DNA from: Neofusicoccum parvum
Taxonomy: Eukaryota; Ascomycota; Dothideomycetes; Botryosphaeriales; Botryosphaeriaceae
DNA length: 64,000 bases
Direction of reading: 5' to 3'
Assembly: GCA_020912385.1 (NCBI GenBank)
Contig: CP087207.1
Span: 310,001-374,000 of the forward strand
Shown here: piece by piece, positions 10,397 through 22,899 of the stretch
Position numbering within the stretch: the first letter of the stretch is position 1
Layout: the number at the start of each line of letters is the position of its first letter
Translations under genes and position numbers: made by a program
Notes under the pieces: generated by a model
Told to the model about the DNA's origin: nothing
Databases searched by the model: none
The model's input: only the letters and a program-made list of their open reading frames with translations

Positions 10397-12018
10397 TTAT
10401 TCCTCGTCAATGGCCTCCGGCTTGTCCACCTTGCCGGCCACCAAGGCGATCAGCGCGGCGCCGACACCGCTGCCATCCTTGGCAATGCCGATGCGGATCT
10501 TCTTCTCGCCCTTGTCGCCGATCTCGGGGACCTCGCGCAGCGCCTCGCGGACGTAGTCCTCGAAGCCGGGGTAGAACTCGACGAGCGAGCCGTCGACGCC
10601 GATGTCGATGACGTCGTCGCTGAGGCGGCCGGTGTTGATGACGATGGCGGCGATGGCGACGGCCGACAGGCGGGCGGCGCGCTTGCCCACGGCGTTGGCG
10701 ATGATCTTGACGGCCTCGGCGTCCTCGGCCGACGCCGCGCTGATGCCGTAGTCCTTGTCCAGCGTCTGGCGCGTCATGCGCAGCCCCGGCGAGGTGTCGC
10801 CCTCGGCGATGCTGAGGAACGACGTGTCGACGCCCCACTGCTTGAATATCGCGCTGTTCGGCTGGATGTTGGTCGTGCTGTGCATGTCGTTGCTCGACGA
10901 GTTCTCGTCCTTGAACAGCGGCACCGCCTTGTTCTTGATCAGGCTGACCAGCGCCAGGCGCAGGATCTCGCCCAGGAACATGCCCGACACGCGCTTCTCG
11001 AACATCTGGATGCCCGGGTTGGGGGTGTTCTTGTCCAGCTCGTCGTCGTAGGACGTGTTGGGCAGCACGTTCATGCTGTTGTCGAACGAACCCCACTCCG
11101 TGTTGACGATCATCTCGCCTGTCGACTGATCGTACACGGCCTCGTTGTTGCTCTTCAGCTTTGTGACCTTGTCCAGCTTCTCGACGTACGCGCCGTTGGT
11201 GCCGGTGCCGAAGATGGCGCCCAGGAGCGTGCCCGTCTTGCCGGGCGAAGTGTACGAACGGGCCATGAGCGTGCCAACGGTGTCGTTGACCAATGCCGCG
11301 ACGCGGACGGGGAGGTGGAGCTCGTCGATCTCGGCCTGCAGCAGCGCGCACACATCCTTGCCCACTGCGTCAGGGATATCGAAGCCCTTGGTCCAGCGCA
11401 TGAGGACGCCCTTGTTGATGCCGATCTGGTGGACGGGGAACGAGAAGGTGAAGCCCAGGTTGAAAATCTCCACGTCGCGGTAGCCTTCGGCCAGTGAGAC
11501 GGTCTTGCGTCTGCGGATGTGGCCGTGATAGTGCTCACTATGATGGGCCTTCAGGAAGATCTCAATCTGCTTCGCGAGGAAGGAGAAGAGCTCCTTGGAC
11601 GTCTTGGCGACCATCAGCTCGCGCGGGATGGCGACCTTGGACTGGGTCAGGGTGAAGGTGCTGTTGCCGTGCAGCTGGATCGAGCAGACGCGGAAGTTGG
11701 TGCCGCCGAGGTCGACGGCCATGTACAGGCCCTGCGCGGGTGTCAGTCGAGGCGCAATGGTCTGCGCGGTCTGCGGAGCTCACCTTCTCGGTGCCATTGG
11801 GCACTGCGGTGACGTAGGTCGGGATCTGGCTCAGGTCGGTGCCGTCCTTCTGGAGGCCCTCCTCTGCACGCAGCGGTCAGCACGGCGCGACGCGCACGAA
11901 GACAGGGACGGGGCGGCTTACCCATCTGGCGGATGAACTCGGTGGTGGAGCGGCGCACATCGTCGGGGGTGAAGGTGAACTCGGCGGCCACGCGCCTTGC
12001 TTCGTCTGCCAATGCCAT
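10397..12018 (-). CDS. GLK1: glucokinase (hexokinase family)
   Basis: Phosphorylates glucose to glucose-6-phosphate at entry to glycolysis. Exons 12018-11922, 11863-11784 and 11731-10397 give 503 residues; the introns are 58 and 52 nt. The start MALADEARR leads into the N-terminal helices. The phosphate-binding motif LGGTNFR follows directly after the second intron. The sugar-binding stretch LGFTFSFPVHQIGIN and the catalytic aspartate in VNDTVGTL are present, as are the GTGTNGAY turn and the C-terminal adenosine-site motif KDGSGVGAAL. The LGFTFSFPVHQ wording and the lack of the usual hexokinase counterpart point to the fungal glucokinase branch rather than hexokinase 2. The length fits the family. 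All catalytic elements are intact. Confidence 0.95.
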
Positions 12019-13711
12019 GCTGGGCTCAACGGGGGTGTAGAAGGTGTGCTTGTGGGAGACGGGTGGTGGCTGCGCGGAGCAGGTTCGCGGGGATTTATGG
12101 AGCAGGCCGTCGGAGACCGGAGAGACTGGAGGCGCGGCGGGAGCTGGCCTGGGGTCACGAGGGTGGGCTGGTGGGGAGACTGTCGCGAGAAAGAGGCGAG
12201 GTATCACGAACTGGGCGAGCAGGACGAGCGCGAGGAAGGCCACGGGCAACAGTCGGGCGCGGAGCTGGGGCTGGATGAGGAACTGCGAGGCGCTGGAGCG
12301 TGATGACGGCGATGAGACCGGGTCGGAGCGCCGCTGCGGTGATTTAGCAGACCGCAGTCTGCCTGGGGCGTGGGACGTCAGGGCTGATGAAATTGTTGGA
12401 CGCGGGCCTACTTCGCAGTGAGCGGGGCACCGTGGCCTTGGGCGGCGGGGCACTACGTAAGAGGGCAGCCGGCCGCGGGCGCTGGGACTGGCTGAGGGCG
12501 GAGGAGGCGGAGGATGCGCGATTTGCTCCCACGGGGCTGGCAATGGCTGCAACGCGCTGCAGGCGCAGGCATCGGCACTGGCGGTGGTGGTGAGGGCCCG
12601 TCCCACCGCGCAGGAACCAGGTGGACAGCAGGCCAGGCTGGAGCCCACCGCCTGCGAGGCCCGGCCAGAGCCTCATGCGCGCATCAGCGTCCCAGTGCCT
12701 CGCCGCGGCTCCCGCCGCCGCAGCCGCGGTTCCTTGGTCGCCTGCGTCGGCGGCTGAGCGGCCTGACCCGCGCGACGCTGACTCGCGCCCGCAAGTCCAC
12801 CGCACCGCATCCCACCCACCGCCGTCCCATCGCACGATACCGTCGCAGCGCGGAGGCGCCCGTCTCGGGGCAATCACGGCATCAGCTGTTCTCGTGCCCA
12901 AAAGTTGTTTCTTCGCCGTCGTATGTATGCTTTGCTACGCTTCCATTGCCCCACCTCAGCCCACCCTTTTTGCAGTCCCCACCTCTCCGCCATCGCCTCC
13001 CCAGCTCTCGTCGGCCCAGCACGGAATGTAGTAGTACAATACTCCCCGCCCGCAAGCGACGGGTTAAATGCTGGTGCATAAAAGCAGAATCCGCTGCCCA
13101 CGCGCTTCCACTAACATGTCACTTGTATGAGAAGCAGAACAAAACACAAAGGAACCGCAAAACCCAAAGCCCAGAACCCTCGCGCCCATGCAGAAGAGGA
13201 AGCAGACGAAAACAGAAATTAGGGGGCGCGCTCAGCCGGGTGTTCCGCTTTTCAACAGTCGGCGGCACCGACGCCGGTGTATGTACGTGCTGACGAAGGA
13301 GAATCGAAGACCAAGGAAATCGAGATGTTTCGTAGAGTGAATGTCAGTTGGTGTGCGTGTGAGAATTGTTGCCCTGATCCAGCCCGTCCTTCTATCCAGG
13401 TCATTAGAGAAAAAAAGGAAAACCGCCAACGGGCCATGGAGCCCGAGTATGGACAAAGGAACGATGGTCGCACTAAGGAGATGTTCGACTTTTCGATCAT
13501 GGGCCGCGTGCGTGACGCGTGAGAGAACGCTGGTCTCGGCCGCAAGGCCGAGTTGCTGCCAATTAAAGCCATGTTGTTGTTGTTTGTTGTGTTGTGTTGT
13601 GTTGCGTCGTCGGGGGCAGATAAACCGGACGTTCCTCAACCAGAATTGCGCCAACATACTCCAAGTCGAATGCCGCAAATCGTTGAAATCGAAGCGAAGA
13701 AAGAACCCTCC
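12019..13711. other. intergenic, glucokinase upstream region
   Basis: 1.7 kb, GC-rich, between the glucokinase start and the stop of the next minus-strand gene. Overlapping frames on both strands (for example 12344-12901 minus and 12514-13293 plus) have Arg/Ala/Pro-rich composition and no domain, as expected by chance at this GC content. There is a T/G-rich run near 13570-13610. No gene is supported. Confidence 0.55.
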
Positions 13712-16364
13712 TCAGCGCACGCCGATCGGGGGCCGAGGCCCCAGACTGCTCTGGCTGCTGGCCGCGGAGGGTTCAGAATCTACAAGAGCGCTGGCGCCGC
13801 TATCACCACTCTCCGCGCTAGCGCTCGCACTTCCAGTCAGACTGCGAACTTGAGGGCCTCTCTTAGACTGAGGGTTGCTCACCCCTACGTGTTGCTCAAC
13901 CTGCTGCGGTGCCACTGCATTGCCGTGACCCGGCGGGTGCCGCGGCACCGGCTGCCTCATGCCTGGCGGGGATGGCCTGCCGTTGGGTTGACCGTTAGCG
14001 TAGGGAGGATAACCGCCGGGAGGGGACGGCCGTCCACGGCCAGGGCTCAGGGGATTACCAGGTGACTGGCTTGCCCTGCGACCCTGAGGGTAAGCGCCAT
14101 ATCCAGGGCCTGCCATCTCATCCAAACGGGCCGCCGTGAGTGAGTTGGTGCGGGATTGCTGTCCCATGTTCGCGCGATCAACGTTTCCGTACCGATCCGA
14201 CGAGTACCCGATGAGAGCGTTGTTCATGATCGAGTCGTGAAGGCCTGGGACGTCCGACATGAGCCTGGCGCTGGTCCTCTTGTTCATACCCGGCCGCCCG
14301 TATGGTCCACCTCTGGGACGTCCATTCATCGGCGGCGGACCGCCCATCTCCGGGTTTTTGCGAAGCTGCTGCGCGCTCGGGGCTTTGCGTGTGCGGCGGG
14401 ACGTGACGCTCATCATGTCAAAGTTATCCGGGTCGATCGCCGGCCCAGTGCGGGACGCCATCGGGTCGAAGAAGTCGCCGTCATCTTCCTCGTCAAAATC
14501 ACCGGCGTGGGAAGCCGGGGGCATCGGTCTCCTCGGCCCGGCAACTGCGCGCATCTGGTATTCCCGTTCCCTCAAGGCAAGCTCCCTCTGCCGCAGAGCA
14601 AGCTCCTTTTCTCTCAACGCGAGATCGCCGTTCGACATATCTCCGCCGGGGTATGGACCACCGTTGACCATGCCGTTGGGCAAGTCGGCGCCATCTTCGG
14701 GAACAGCGTCGTAGAGCATCAGATGGCTGAACTCCTCAAGATCATTGCCTTCAAAGGATCCACGTCGGTTCATCGGGGGACCGGGAGGTCCGTACCCATT
14801 GCCCATATGAGGCCGCTGCGGCGGGAAGCCATTCGGCGGGGGAGGTCCTCTCCTCATCATCTGTGGGGGAGGACCGCCGGTCATGGATGGTGCTCTGCTT
14901 CCGGGACGAGGGCCGTTCTTCATGGGGTGGCCGTTCATGCCATTCATGCCGTTGGCAGGCGGGGGGCCCCTGGGCATTGGCGCAGACGACATCCTTGGCG
15001 GGAGACCGCCACCTTGTTGCGGCGAAACTGGTGCTGCGGGTCGTTGCTGGTTGACAATATTGAGGTGGTGGAGCATGGCGTATAGTGTCTCGATCCTAGG
15101 GACGGGAACGTTGGCTTCTTGGGCAAGCTTCATCGGGGACCCTAAATATGTTTCCACTTCCATCGGGCGCTTTGCGGCAAAGTCCTGGTACATGGTACTG
15201 TTCGCCTCCTGAGGGCGGGTCATCGCTTCGATAGTCTTGTCTTTGAAGTCGGGTCCGAATGTGCAACCCTGCGCAGTAGCGATTTGTAGGAGCTCGTCCA
15301 CGACCCCTGAGATCACCGAACGGACGCCAACTTTCTCGACGAGCTCCGCATGGTTGGCCGTCTCGAAAAGCACGCTCGTTGGGTGAAACGCAATGTTTCT
15401 GCTTCAAGTTAGCAAGAACCAAAGCCACGCGTTTACGTTGTCCTTACCCGATCATGCGCTCGTATTGCTGCTGCCGAATGTTCGGTGAGACCCTGCAGTC
15501 CACCTGGCCGGAGCCCAGAGTCATAGCTAGTGCGTCCGCCATGTCGGATTGAATCGACGACGGAATCGACGGATTATCGCTCGCCGGGCCGACCCAGATC
15601 TCCGAGGATCCCGAGTGCTCGAACTCGCTCGCACCCAGCTGCTGGAGCTCCGCACCAGACACAAGCGACAGAACAACATTCGTGGGAAATCGCTGCTCGA
15701 GGAAAGCTTCGACGCCCAGGGCGTGTGTTGTGTTGATGAGGATACATGTGTGCTGAGGCGAGACAACGGATTCAATGACGGATGCGATATCGTAGACGTC
15801 GGGGAGCGCTTTGACGCAGAGGAACACATAGTCGAATGGCGCTTTCGAGATGCCCGCTGCCTCCTCAGGCGAGCGTACGACTGTGTGCGCGTCAGCTCCA
15901 GGGATCCTTGCGGATGCAGTGACTGAAACATGTTTGGTCGGTACGTACCTGCACGCGGCTTGAAACGTTCGTTGCCGTACAGTTTCGACCTGAAGAAAAG
16001 CGATATGTGAGCTGATGACGGCCTCGCGCAATGGACGAGGAGCCGGCACGTACTTCATGGAAATGCCATATTGTGCCACATGCTCGAAGCCTGATTTCCA
16101 TACTAGTGTGACATCGCAGGAGTTTGTGGCCTGAAGGCGCCAGGAGAGAAAGGCCGACACGGCATTGCCGCCGACTGCAACACGGTGTGTTAGCGTGACA
16201 TTGTCGAAGAGCGGAAGGCTCCAGCAGGGAGCGAGGAGGGCGAGGATCGCAGACAGCACGCGGATGCGGCGGCAAGAGCGAAAAAAATTGGGCGCGGCGG
16301 CGATGCTCGCGCGAGCAGCGTACGTACCGGACAGGATTCTCAGGCGAGGCGTGGCGGGAGCCAT
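13712..16364 (-). CDS. ketopantoate reductase-like (PanE/ApbA, Mug72-type) with long disordered tail
   Basis: Exons 16364-16328, 16174-16054, 15989-15949, 15880-15448 and 15398-13712 give 772 residues; introns are 153, 64, 68 and 49 nt. The N-terminus is a Rossmann fold with ILSVGGNAVSAFLSWRL as the dinucleotide-binding turn. DYVFLCVKALPDVY and the ILINTTHALGVE segment are typical of the ketopantoate reductase N domain. The C-terminal helical domain runs from NIAFHPTSVLFE through the YLGSPMKLAQEANVPVPRIETLY region, where this family has its conserved substrate and hinge residues. The last roughly 350 residues are Pro/Gly/Met-rich and disordered. They contain a charged heptad run (LALREKE, LALRQRE, LALRERE) and acidic DFDEEDDGDFFD. 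Fission yeast mug72 is the nearest family name I know. Real pantothenate activity is uncertain. Confidence 0.85.
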
Positions 16365-19300
16365 GATTTGGGGGTGTTGGCAGGGACGTCGCGCCCTGGG
16401 ATGACAGGCGGGTTAGGGGACGGGTGCCAGCGGGCTGGCAGGCGTGTCGACGGCCGCGTCTCCAGGCCGGGCGCTCGTCGTCACTCGGAGCGTAATTAGG
16501 GAATTAAAGAGTTCGGGCGGAATCAGAACGAGCGGAAGCCTAGGCAGGCGTGCGGGCGGCGGACATGTAGCGGGGGGGGAGGGGAGAAGGAAGTGAGCGT
16601 GCGAAGGGCTGGAGGAGCGGTGTTGTGTGTGGTGGTGGAGGTGGAGGTGCAGCGCCAGTGATTAGACTATCGGGCGTCGGACGAGGAAAGATCTCTCAAC
16701 GGTCGCGAGTGGCCCACGCCAGCGCAATGGATGCGGAAGCTACCACCACCCAGGCCGCGCAGGACGGGCAGCCACGAGGAGATTAGGGCAGCAAGCTGTG
16801 CTGTGCCGTGCTGGAGCTGGTGCCACAAGAAGCTGCGACGGATGGGGCGAGCGCGCGGTGATCTTGAGCGAGCGGCGGCGGCGGCGCGAGTGATGTGCGC
16901 AGGAGTCGGGGAGGCTCGCGGCGGAAGAGCGCGGGCAGGGGCGCGCACTCGCTCTCGCGCCTGGCGCTCGCGCCCGCTGGACGTCGTGCTGCGGCCTTGC
17001 TGCACCTGCTCCAAGCGAAATAATTGCCTTGCCCACCCCCCAGCACGGCAGACGCTCCTGACGCCGTTATAAAACGCACGATCTGCCCGACGTGCCACTG
17101 CCGCGAGAGCGTTTTCGCCGCACGCCGTCTGCGCTTCCCTGCCACGGCAGACGCTGTCTGCCCGCCAGGCTGCTGTCTGTCTGTCTGTCGGCCCAGTGTT
17201 TGGTACCGGTACCCTGCCTGCCGCCCTGCGTGGCCGGCGAGAATTAGTCGCGCCCGCAGCGGCGATAACCAAAACCAACCTCCACTCCACCCGCCTGGCC
17301 AGCGCGGGCTGCGCGGGCTCGGACTGCGGACTGCGAGGCGCGTGGCCCGGCCCGAGTCAGGCATTGCAGCAGTTCAGCAGGCCCGGCGAGCGGCGAGCGG
17401 CAGGCGGCAGGCGGCACGCGCGAAGCTGGCGCTGCAAGTGAAGCTCTTCGCAGCAACGCCCGTCGCACGGCATTGTGGCAGCGCTGCCTGGCTGGGGCCG
17501 GCCACTCCAGCTATCGCGGAGCTGCAGGCCTGCGCAATCCGCATGCGCCAAGGCCGACGACGCCGCTGCATCATTGCTGGGGCGTGCGCCGCCGCCAATC
17601 CGGGCCTGCACAGTGCGGGCGCTGGTTGCGGTAAGGCGGCTCATCATAAGGGCAGCGGTTGATTAACGAGATTAGCTGCTGACGGCCTTTCGAGCTGTCC
17701 GGGCGGTCTGACAGGCAACGGCACTTGGAGCTGCCGCCCGCCCCTTTTGCTGGGATCGAGATCTCGCAGCGTTTCGAAATTTCAAGTTTTGCGTGCGTTG
17801 GCCGCCGCCACCACTAGAGGCACTGCTACTGCCGCCGCGCGCTTCGTCCGCCGCCGCTCGAAAGCCAGCCTCGGCGGCGCCTGTGCCCCTAGCCAGCCAT
17901 GCCTGCCTCTCCCGCTCCAACGTCGGACGTTGGCCTCCTGTTTCAGCTTGAGCGTTGCGCAAGACGGCCGCACGCGCGCAGAGCATGGGCGTGGCGAGCA
18001 GGGCGGAGCCACAGAGCTCCGCCAAAAGCCGGGGGGCCAGCGCAGGTCAAGCTCTCGCCTGATGTTGATGCCCCAGGAGCAGGGCAGGGGGGGCACAAGA
18101 ATAGAACAGTCCCAGCAAGCACGCACACATGCGCCACACATCACAGCTTCGAGGAGGCCCTCAATCTGTTTCAAGATCGGCGCAACGGGGGCCTGACTCG
18201 CGGGCTGTTCGGCCGTGATCTGCTCCGAGTCGGCGGGAGCAGTGGGCGCCGGCGTCCGTCGCCGCCGGAGCCAGTGCTGGCTGCCTCAGCTGCGCAGGGT
18301 GCTGTGATTTGGCGCAGCCCTTGGTGATCGGCCTCGGGGGGCTGGCGAATTATCCCAGAGCTTAGCAGCCTTTAACATGCGTGCCAGCCCGAAGTAAGCA
18401 ATGCAGGCGAGAGCGGCTCAAGTCGATGTCGACATTATTTCGGCCTTGGTGCCTCCAGCGCGCAGGATCATCGCGCTGCGGCAACTCCCATATTGGCACA
18501 CAATGCGCATGGCGGCGTGCTGCTAAGCTTAGCACCGCCCTGCGGAGATGGAGACGCGTTGTTTGGCAAAGTCGTCAACCCAATCGTCACGCCGTCGTCA
18601 TGGCCGTTCGCAGCGACGCGCAGCTCAAGCCCAGCAGCACCACCGTCTCCGAGCAGCCACCAGGAACGGCGCCCAATTTTGCAGGTCCCCAGTTCTTTTT
18701 ATTGCCGGGCGTCCTGCCACCCTGCCTCCGAGACGACGACGACGCGAGCGCGAGACATGCAACCCAGAAGCCAATGAGCCGCGCCAGCTCGCAGCACTAG
18801 TTGCGGAGCGCCCGGCCGGTCAGCTCGGTTCCCCCTCAGTCGACATTGTTGCGTTCACCACCGTCTCCAGAAAATTCCCGCCGCAGCGACAGCGGGCAAG
18901 CGAGCGGACAAACGACTCGACACATGCATTCCATCGACTTTCCGGCGAATCCCATTGTCGGTCGCTCCCGCGCCGCGCCCACTTGTCCACGCCCGGGTGC
19001 CGATCGCACAATCATAAGAAAACGAATACGGGCCCCTCAATAACTCTGGCCTATCCTCAGGCCTCCCCCTCCCTACATTACCACACACCCAGGGCTCTGC
19101 CAAGAAAGAAACAAGTAAACCTTCGCGGGTGCCTCGTTGTTGGGAGGCGCGCTGAGACACACATAACCCTATCCGTAGCCCTGGGAAAGGAAGCGCCCGT
19201 CTCACCTCACTCGCACAAGCTCCATCCCATTTGTCGTGACGGCCCGCCCGCTGTCTGATCGTCGAAGACATGAAATTTCTTGTGCCACGTTCTTCTTGTG

Positions 19301-20525
19301 TTCCTCAGGGCCTTTTCCAGCAGAGTCATGTCTCGTGCCTATCTGGAGTATACTGCCCGCCAAGCCTAAATCCTTCTATCTCTCTTCTCTGCGCCCCACC
19401 CGCTATTGTAGCAAAACGGGAGGGTCCGTGATAAATGGAGGAAGATTCAGGGAAGACAAACCGAAAGAGAAAAAATTTTTGTCGCTCGTGCGCGTGCACC
19501 TATCGCTCACGCGACGAACTAGGTCCCGCCCGGCCGCTTCACTGGTGGTCTCAAACCTAGCTGACCTGATGTGAAAAAGACCTGGATGGGCCTTGTCAGC
19601 AGCCCTGCTGCATCTGTACAAATTTTTCTTTCTTTCTCGCCCGAGAGAACTGTACAAAAAACACATACTAACCTACTCGGCCGCCGGTTCCCCGTCCATC
19701 CGCCCGCGGCCGCGCGCGTGCGATCCTTCGAGCCCGTCCCTCCGCTTACCTACCCCCCTCCCGGCAGAAGAAAGATAACGGTCCCGAGAGGGGGGCGCGC
19801 TGCTTACGGATCGTCCAGGCGCGCCCCCTCCCAAATTGACTGGCACAGTCCCTCACAGGTCGAAATAAACACCATGCACGCTTATCATGAGCAGCAGAAT
19901 AATTACCCCCGCGCCCAATATCCTCGCCTTACGAGCAGCAGTCTGTCCACAGCCGTCCTTACATCATCGTGAGAGAGATCTGATGGGCTCGAACGTCGAG
20001 AAAAATTGGATCTTCGCGCTGCACTTTCGCAAGTGCGATCCTTGGGCTTATGACCCGACCCACTAGGGAGATCCTGATGGCCGAGACTGCAATCTCCCCC
20101 AATGAACACATCGCACCTGTAGATCCAACAAAATTCCGATGATTTTTTCTGGAACGACATATTTCGTCTCACCAGACACATAATCACTATAGAAACCGGG
20201 AACTCCGAAGCCATTATCATGCGCTGGTGAGCGTCGGATAGATAAGCTTGTTCCGGAGGCCGGGAAACGCCTTCGATAGATTAACCAAAGTCCGATTTAT
20301 TGACCAATGTCCGTACCATTGAATCTTGCATTTCATCGATGTAGTAGAGTACAGCAAGGGAGAATTAGCTCATCCGAATTCCTGACGCCTAAAGCTTTTC
20401 TTAGGCAGCACACTCTGCCTTCGTGATCCTTTCAAAGTAACATCAAGTGGTGCCCAGGAATTCTTCCGTGAGCGCTCGCATCGTTTGCCAATCTGGTTAT
20501 CCCGATCCTATTCCCCGTTTCTCCC
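16365..20525. other. 4.2-kb gene-free interval
   Basis: Largest gap in the window, upstream of the reductase-like gene and downstream of SUB2. It is GC-rich, with many overlapping frames on both strands (the longest about 236 codons, 18548-19258 plus) rich in Arg, Ala, Pro and Ser, with no recognisable domain and no convincing spliced model. Minor features are a CTGT run near 17180-17200 and short GGCGAGC/GGCAGGC repeats near 17386-17420. It may hold a long leader, a non-coding RNA or a lineage-specific gene I cannot recognise. Confidence 0.5.
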
Positions 20526-22467
20526 TTAGTTGGCCATGTAGGTGCTGGCATCAATACCGCCCTCCGGGAACTCGCTGGATACGAGGTCAGTACAAGCGTA
20601 AATTAAATGCATATGGGCGGAAACTTACGGAAGAGGCACTTCAAATCTCTTCTCGACCTCCTTCAGGACCTGCTCATCTTGCTCGCTGCTGACGAACGAG
20701 ATGCTGAGACCCTTGGTTCCGAAACGGCCCGCACGACCGACACGGTGAAGGTAGGAATCGGCATCGCCGGGAAGATCGTAGTTGATGGCCAAGTTGATGC
20801 GCTCGATATCGATACCACGGCCAAAGACATCGGTGGCCACGCAGATGCGCTTGTTGAACTCCTTGAACTCCTTGTAGCGCTTGATACTATACGAAGGTCA
20901 GTACACGATCTGTCTAACAGAAGTTTCAGTTCACGTACCGCTCCTCCTGGGAGACGCCAGAGTGGACCGCGATGGAAGGGAAGTTGCACTCGCGCAGGAG
21001 CCTATCAAGTTCAGTCGCACGAAGAGTGCTCTTGACGAAGATGATGACCTGGTTGAACTCGAGGTTGTCAAGCAGGTCGTTCAACTTGCGGTTCTTCTCG
21101 GCCTCGCTCAGCTTGATGTAGTACTGCTGCAGACCGTGCAGGGTGAGCTTCGACTCGTCATCGACGTAGATCTCGAGCGGGTTGCGCATGAACTTCTTGC
21201 AGATCGGACGGGTGTCCTTTGCAAGGGTGGCGCTGAACATCATGACCTGCTTGGTGGTAGGGGTAGCACGGAAGATCTCCTGCACGTCACGGCGCATGTC
21301 TAAATAACGCAATCAGTAGATTGTTCTCGCTGATATCGGAAAGTAGTGTGGATCCATACCAATCTGGTCGAGCATCTTGTCGCACTCGTCGAGAACGAAC
21401 ATCTTGATGCCACCGAGACGGAGCTTCTTCTCACGCACAAGGGCGTTGAGACGACCGGGGGTACCGACAATGATGTGCGGGTGGGTGTCCTTGTTCGAGA
21501 GGATCTCAATGTCCTTCTGCATGGGCGTACCACCGTAGAAGACGGAGGTCTTCACATCGGGCAAGTACTTGCTGAAGCGGGCGTACTCGTTCTTGATCTG
21601 GTAGGCCAGCTCACGAGTGTGGCAAAGAACCAGCACGGCAGTCTCGCCGGCGATGGGCTCAAGCTGCTGCAGAGTGGCAAGGACGAACACAGCCGTCTTA
21701 CCAAGACCAGACTTCGCCTGGCAGAGGATGTCGGAACCGATGATAGCTTGGGGAATGCAAATTTGCTGGACTGTTGCGGAGAACCGAGGCAGTTAGAGAC
21801 TATCGTCCAAAGAGTTGCGTAACGATAAGAAGCAATCGAGCGTCGCGTCCGTCCATCTCGCAAAGTTTAGCCGTGCAGAAGAGCAGGCAATCTCAGCCGG
21901 ATCGAGAATACCGCCAGAGTCCGCGCGTCGGCACGGACAGCAAGTCTTGACGGTTCCGAGAGACTGGAAAGGCAGATTCTACGAATCTTGCACTCATTTT
22001 CAGGTGGCCAATCCAGTCATGGCGCAAAGCCTTCGCGTACAGGTCTTGTGTTTATAGGCAGCCGCCGGCCTGTGCGATCCATCCAGAGACAACTCGACTA
22101 TTGCGCGCGCCTCCATCGATTGAGCCCGTCACTCGGATTGGATGGTTTGGCGGTCGCTTGATTTGCGGAGATGGACGGACGCTTCTTGAAGGACGGAGGA
22201 GCTTGAGGGGAAAGGTTAAAACTGACCCTCCGAAGGATGTTCGAAACCGCAGTCGGTGATGGCACGCAGAAGCTCCTGCTTGAGGAGGAAGTCCCGGAAA
22301 CCGGTGGAGTGGATGCCGACGTAGCTGCCCTTCTTCTCGCCGGTCACGGTCAGGTCGCCCTTCTTCTGTTCACCGTTGGCGGCCGCGCCAGTCGCACCGG
22401 TGGCGACGGCATCGGTCTGGTTGAGCTCCTCGTCGGAGTAGTCGATCAGGTCCTCCTCGTGCGACAT
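20526..22467 (-). CDS. SUB2: ATP-dependent RNA helicase Sub2 (UAP56)
   Basis: DECD-box helicase for spliceosome assembly and TREX-linked mRNA export, nuclear. Exons 22467-22227, 21770-21360, 21299-20939, 20886-20629 and 20574-20526 give 439 residues, the usual length. Motifs in order: the N-terminal [10 protein letters not shown] leader, Q-motif helix GFEHPSEVQQ spanning the first junction, Walker [18 protein letters not shown] in [24 protein letters not shown] and HRVGRAGR. It ends [11 protein letters not shown]. All motifs are intact. The first intron is 456 nt, while the other three are 52-60 nt. Retaining it would give a stop a few codons past the junction. The gene is divergent from RPR2, with 432 bp between starts. 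Confidence 0.97.
21771..22226 (-). other. unusually long first intron of SUB2 (456 nt)
   Basis: Donor GTCAGT, acceptor CAACAG, and a CTAAC branch-like site about 25 nt before the acceptor. The flanking exons rejoin the conserved HPSEVQQ segment exactly, so the whole interval is intron. No C/D-box snoRNA signature was seen on the transcribed strand. Confidence 0.85.
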
Positions 22468-22899
22468 GGCGAAGGTGGTTATGCGCGGAAAATCGGGAGT
22501 AGAGGCGCGGTGAGGTGGTGGAAGACGCGACTTGGAACGTGTCCGGTGATGTCAGTGGTGTGGAGCCTGGTCGCGCGTGGGTATCGTCGAAAAGGCCGTG
22601 AGAGTGGTGTCGTGCGATCGCAGAGTGCCGCGGGCGAGGAAAGCTCTTGCGCGACCGCTGCAGACCGATGGGGCAAGGTGGTGCGGGTGGTGGTTTGGAT
22701 GATGGAGTTGTGCGGACGGGCGAGGCTGCTTTGTCGACGCTGGAAGCTGAAAACAGAGGGCGATCCGTGCGCGGCACGTGACCGCAGCGTCCAGCAAATC
22801 AGTGTGCCGGTGGGCTCGCTTCGCAACGGCGCGCGACTCTCAGTGACGCCAACCCGACGCGCTCTTCCTCGCACGAACCTTGCATGCCCCTCTCGCACC
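22468..22899. promoter_or_regulatory. bidirectional SUB2/RPR2 promoter interval
   Basis: 432 bp between two divergent start codons of RNA-processing genes. It must hold both promoters. No specific site is asserted. Confidence 0.55.

Noticed and set aside
12344..13293. Overlapping frames on both strands upstream of glucokinase
   Set aside because: Arg/Ala/Pro-rich frames overlapping on opposite strands are the expected result of high GC content.
18548..19258. 236-codon plus-strand frame in the 4.2-kb gap
   Set aside because: Composition typical of a chance frame, overlapped by others. The interval is kept as a finding but no gene is called.
21771..22226. Possible snoRNA inside the long SUB2 intron
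   Set aside because: No C-box (TGATGA) on the transcribed strand and no convincing box pair.
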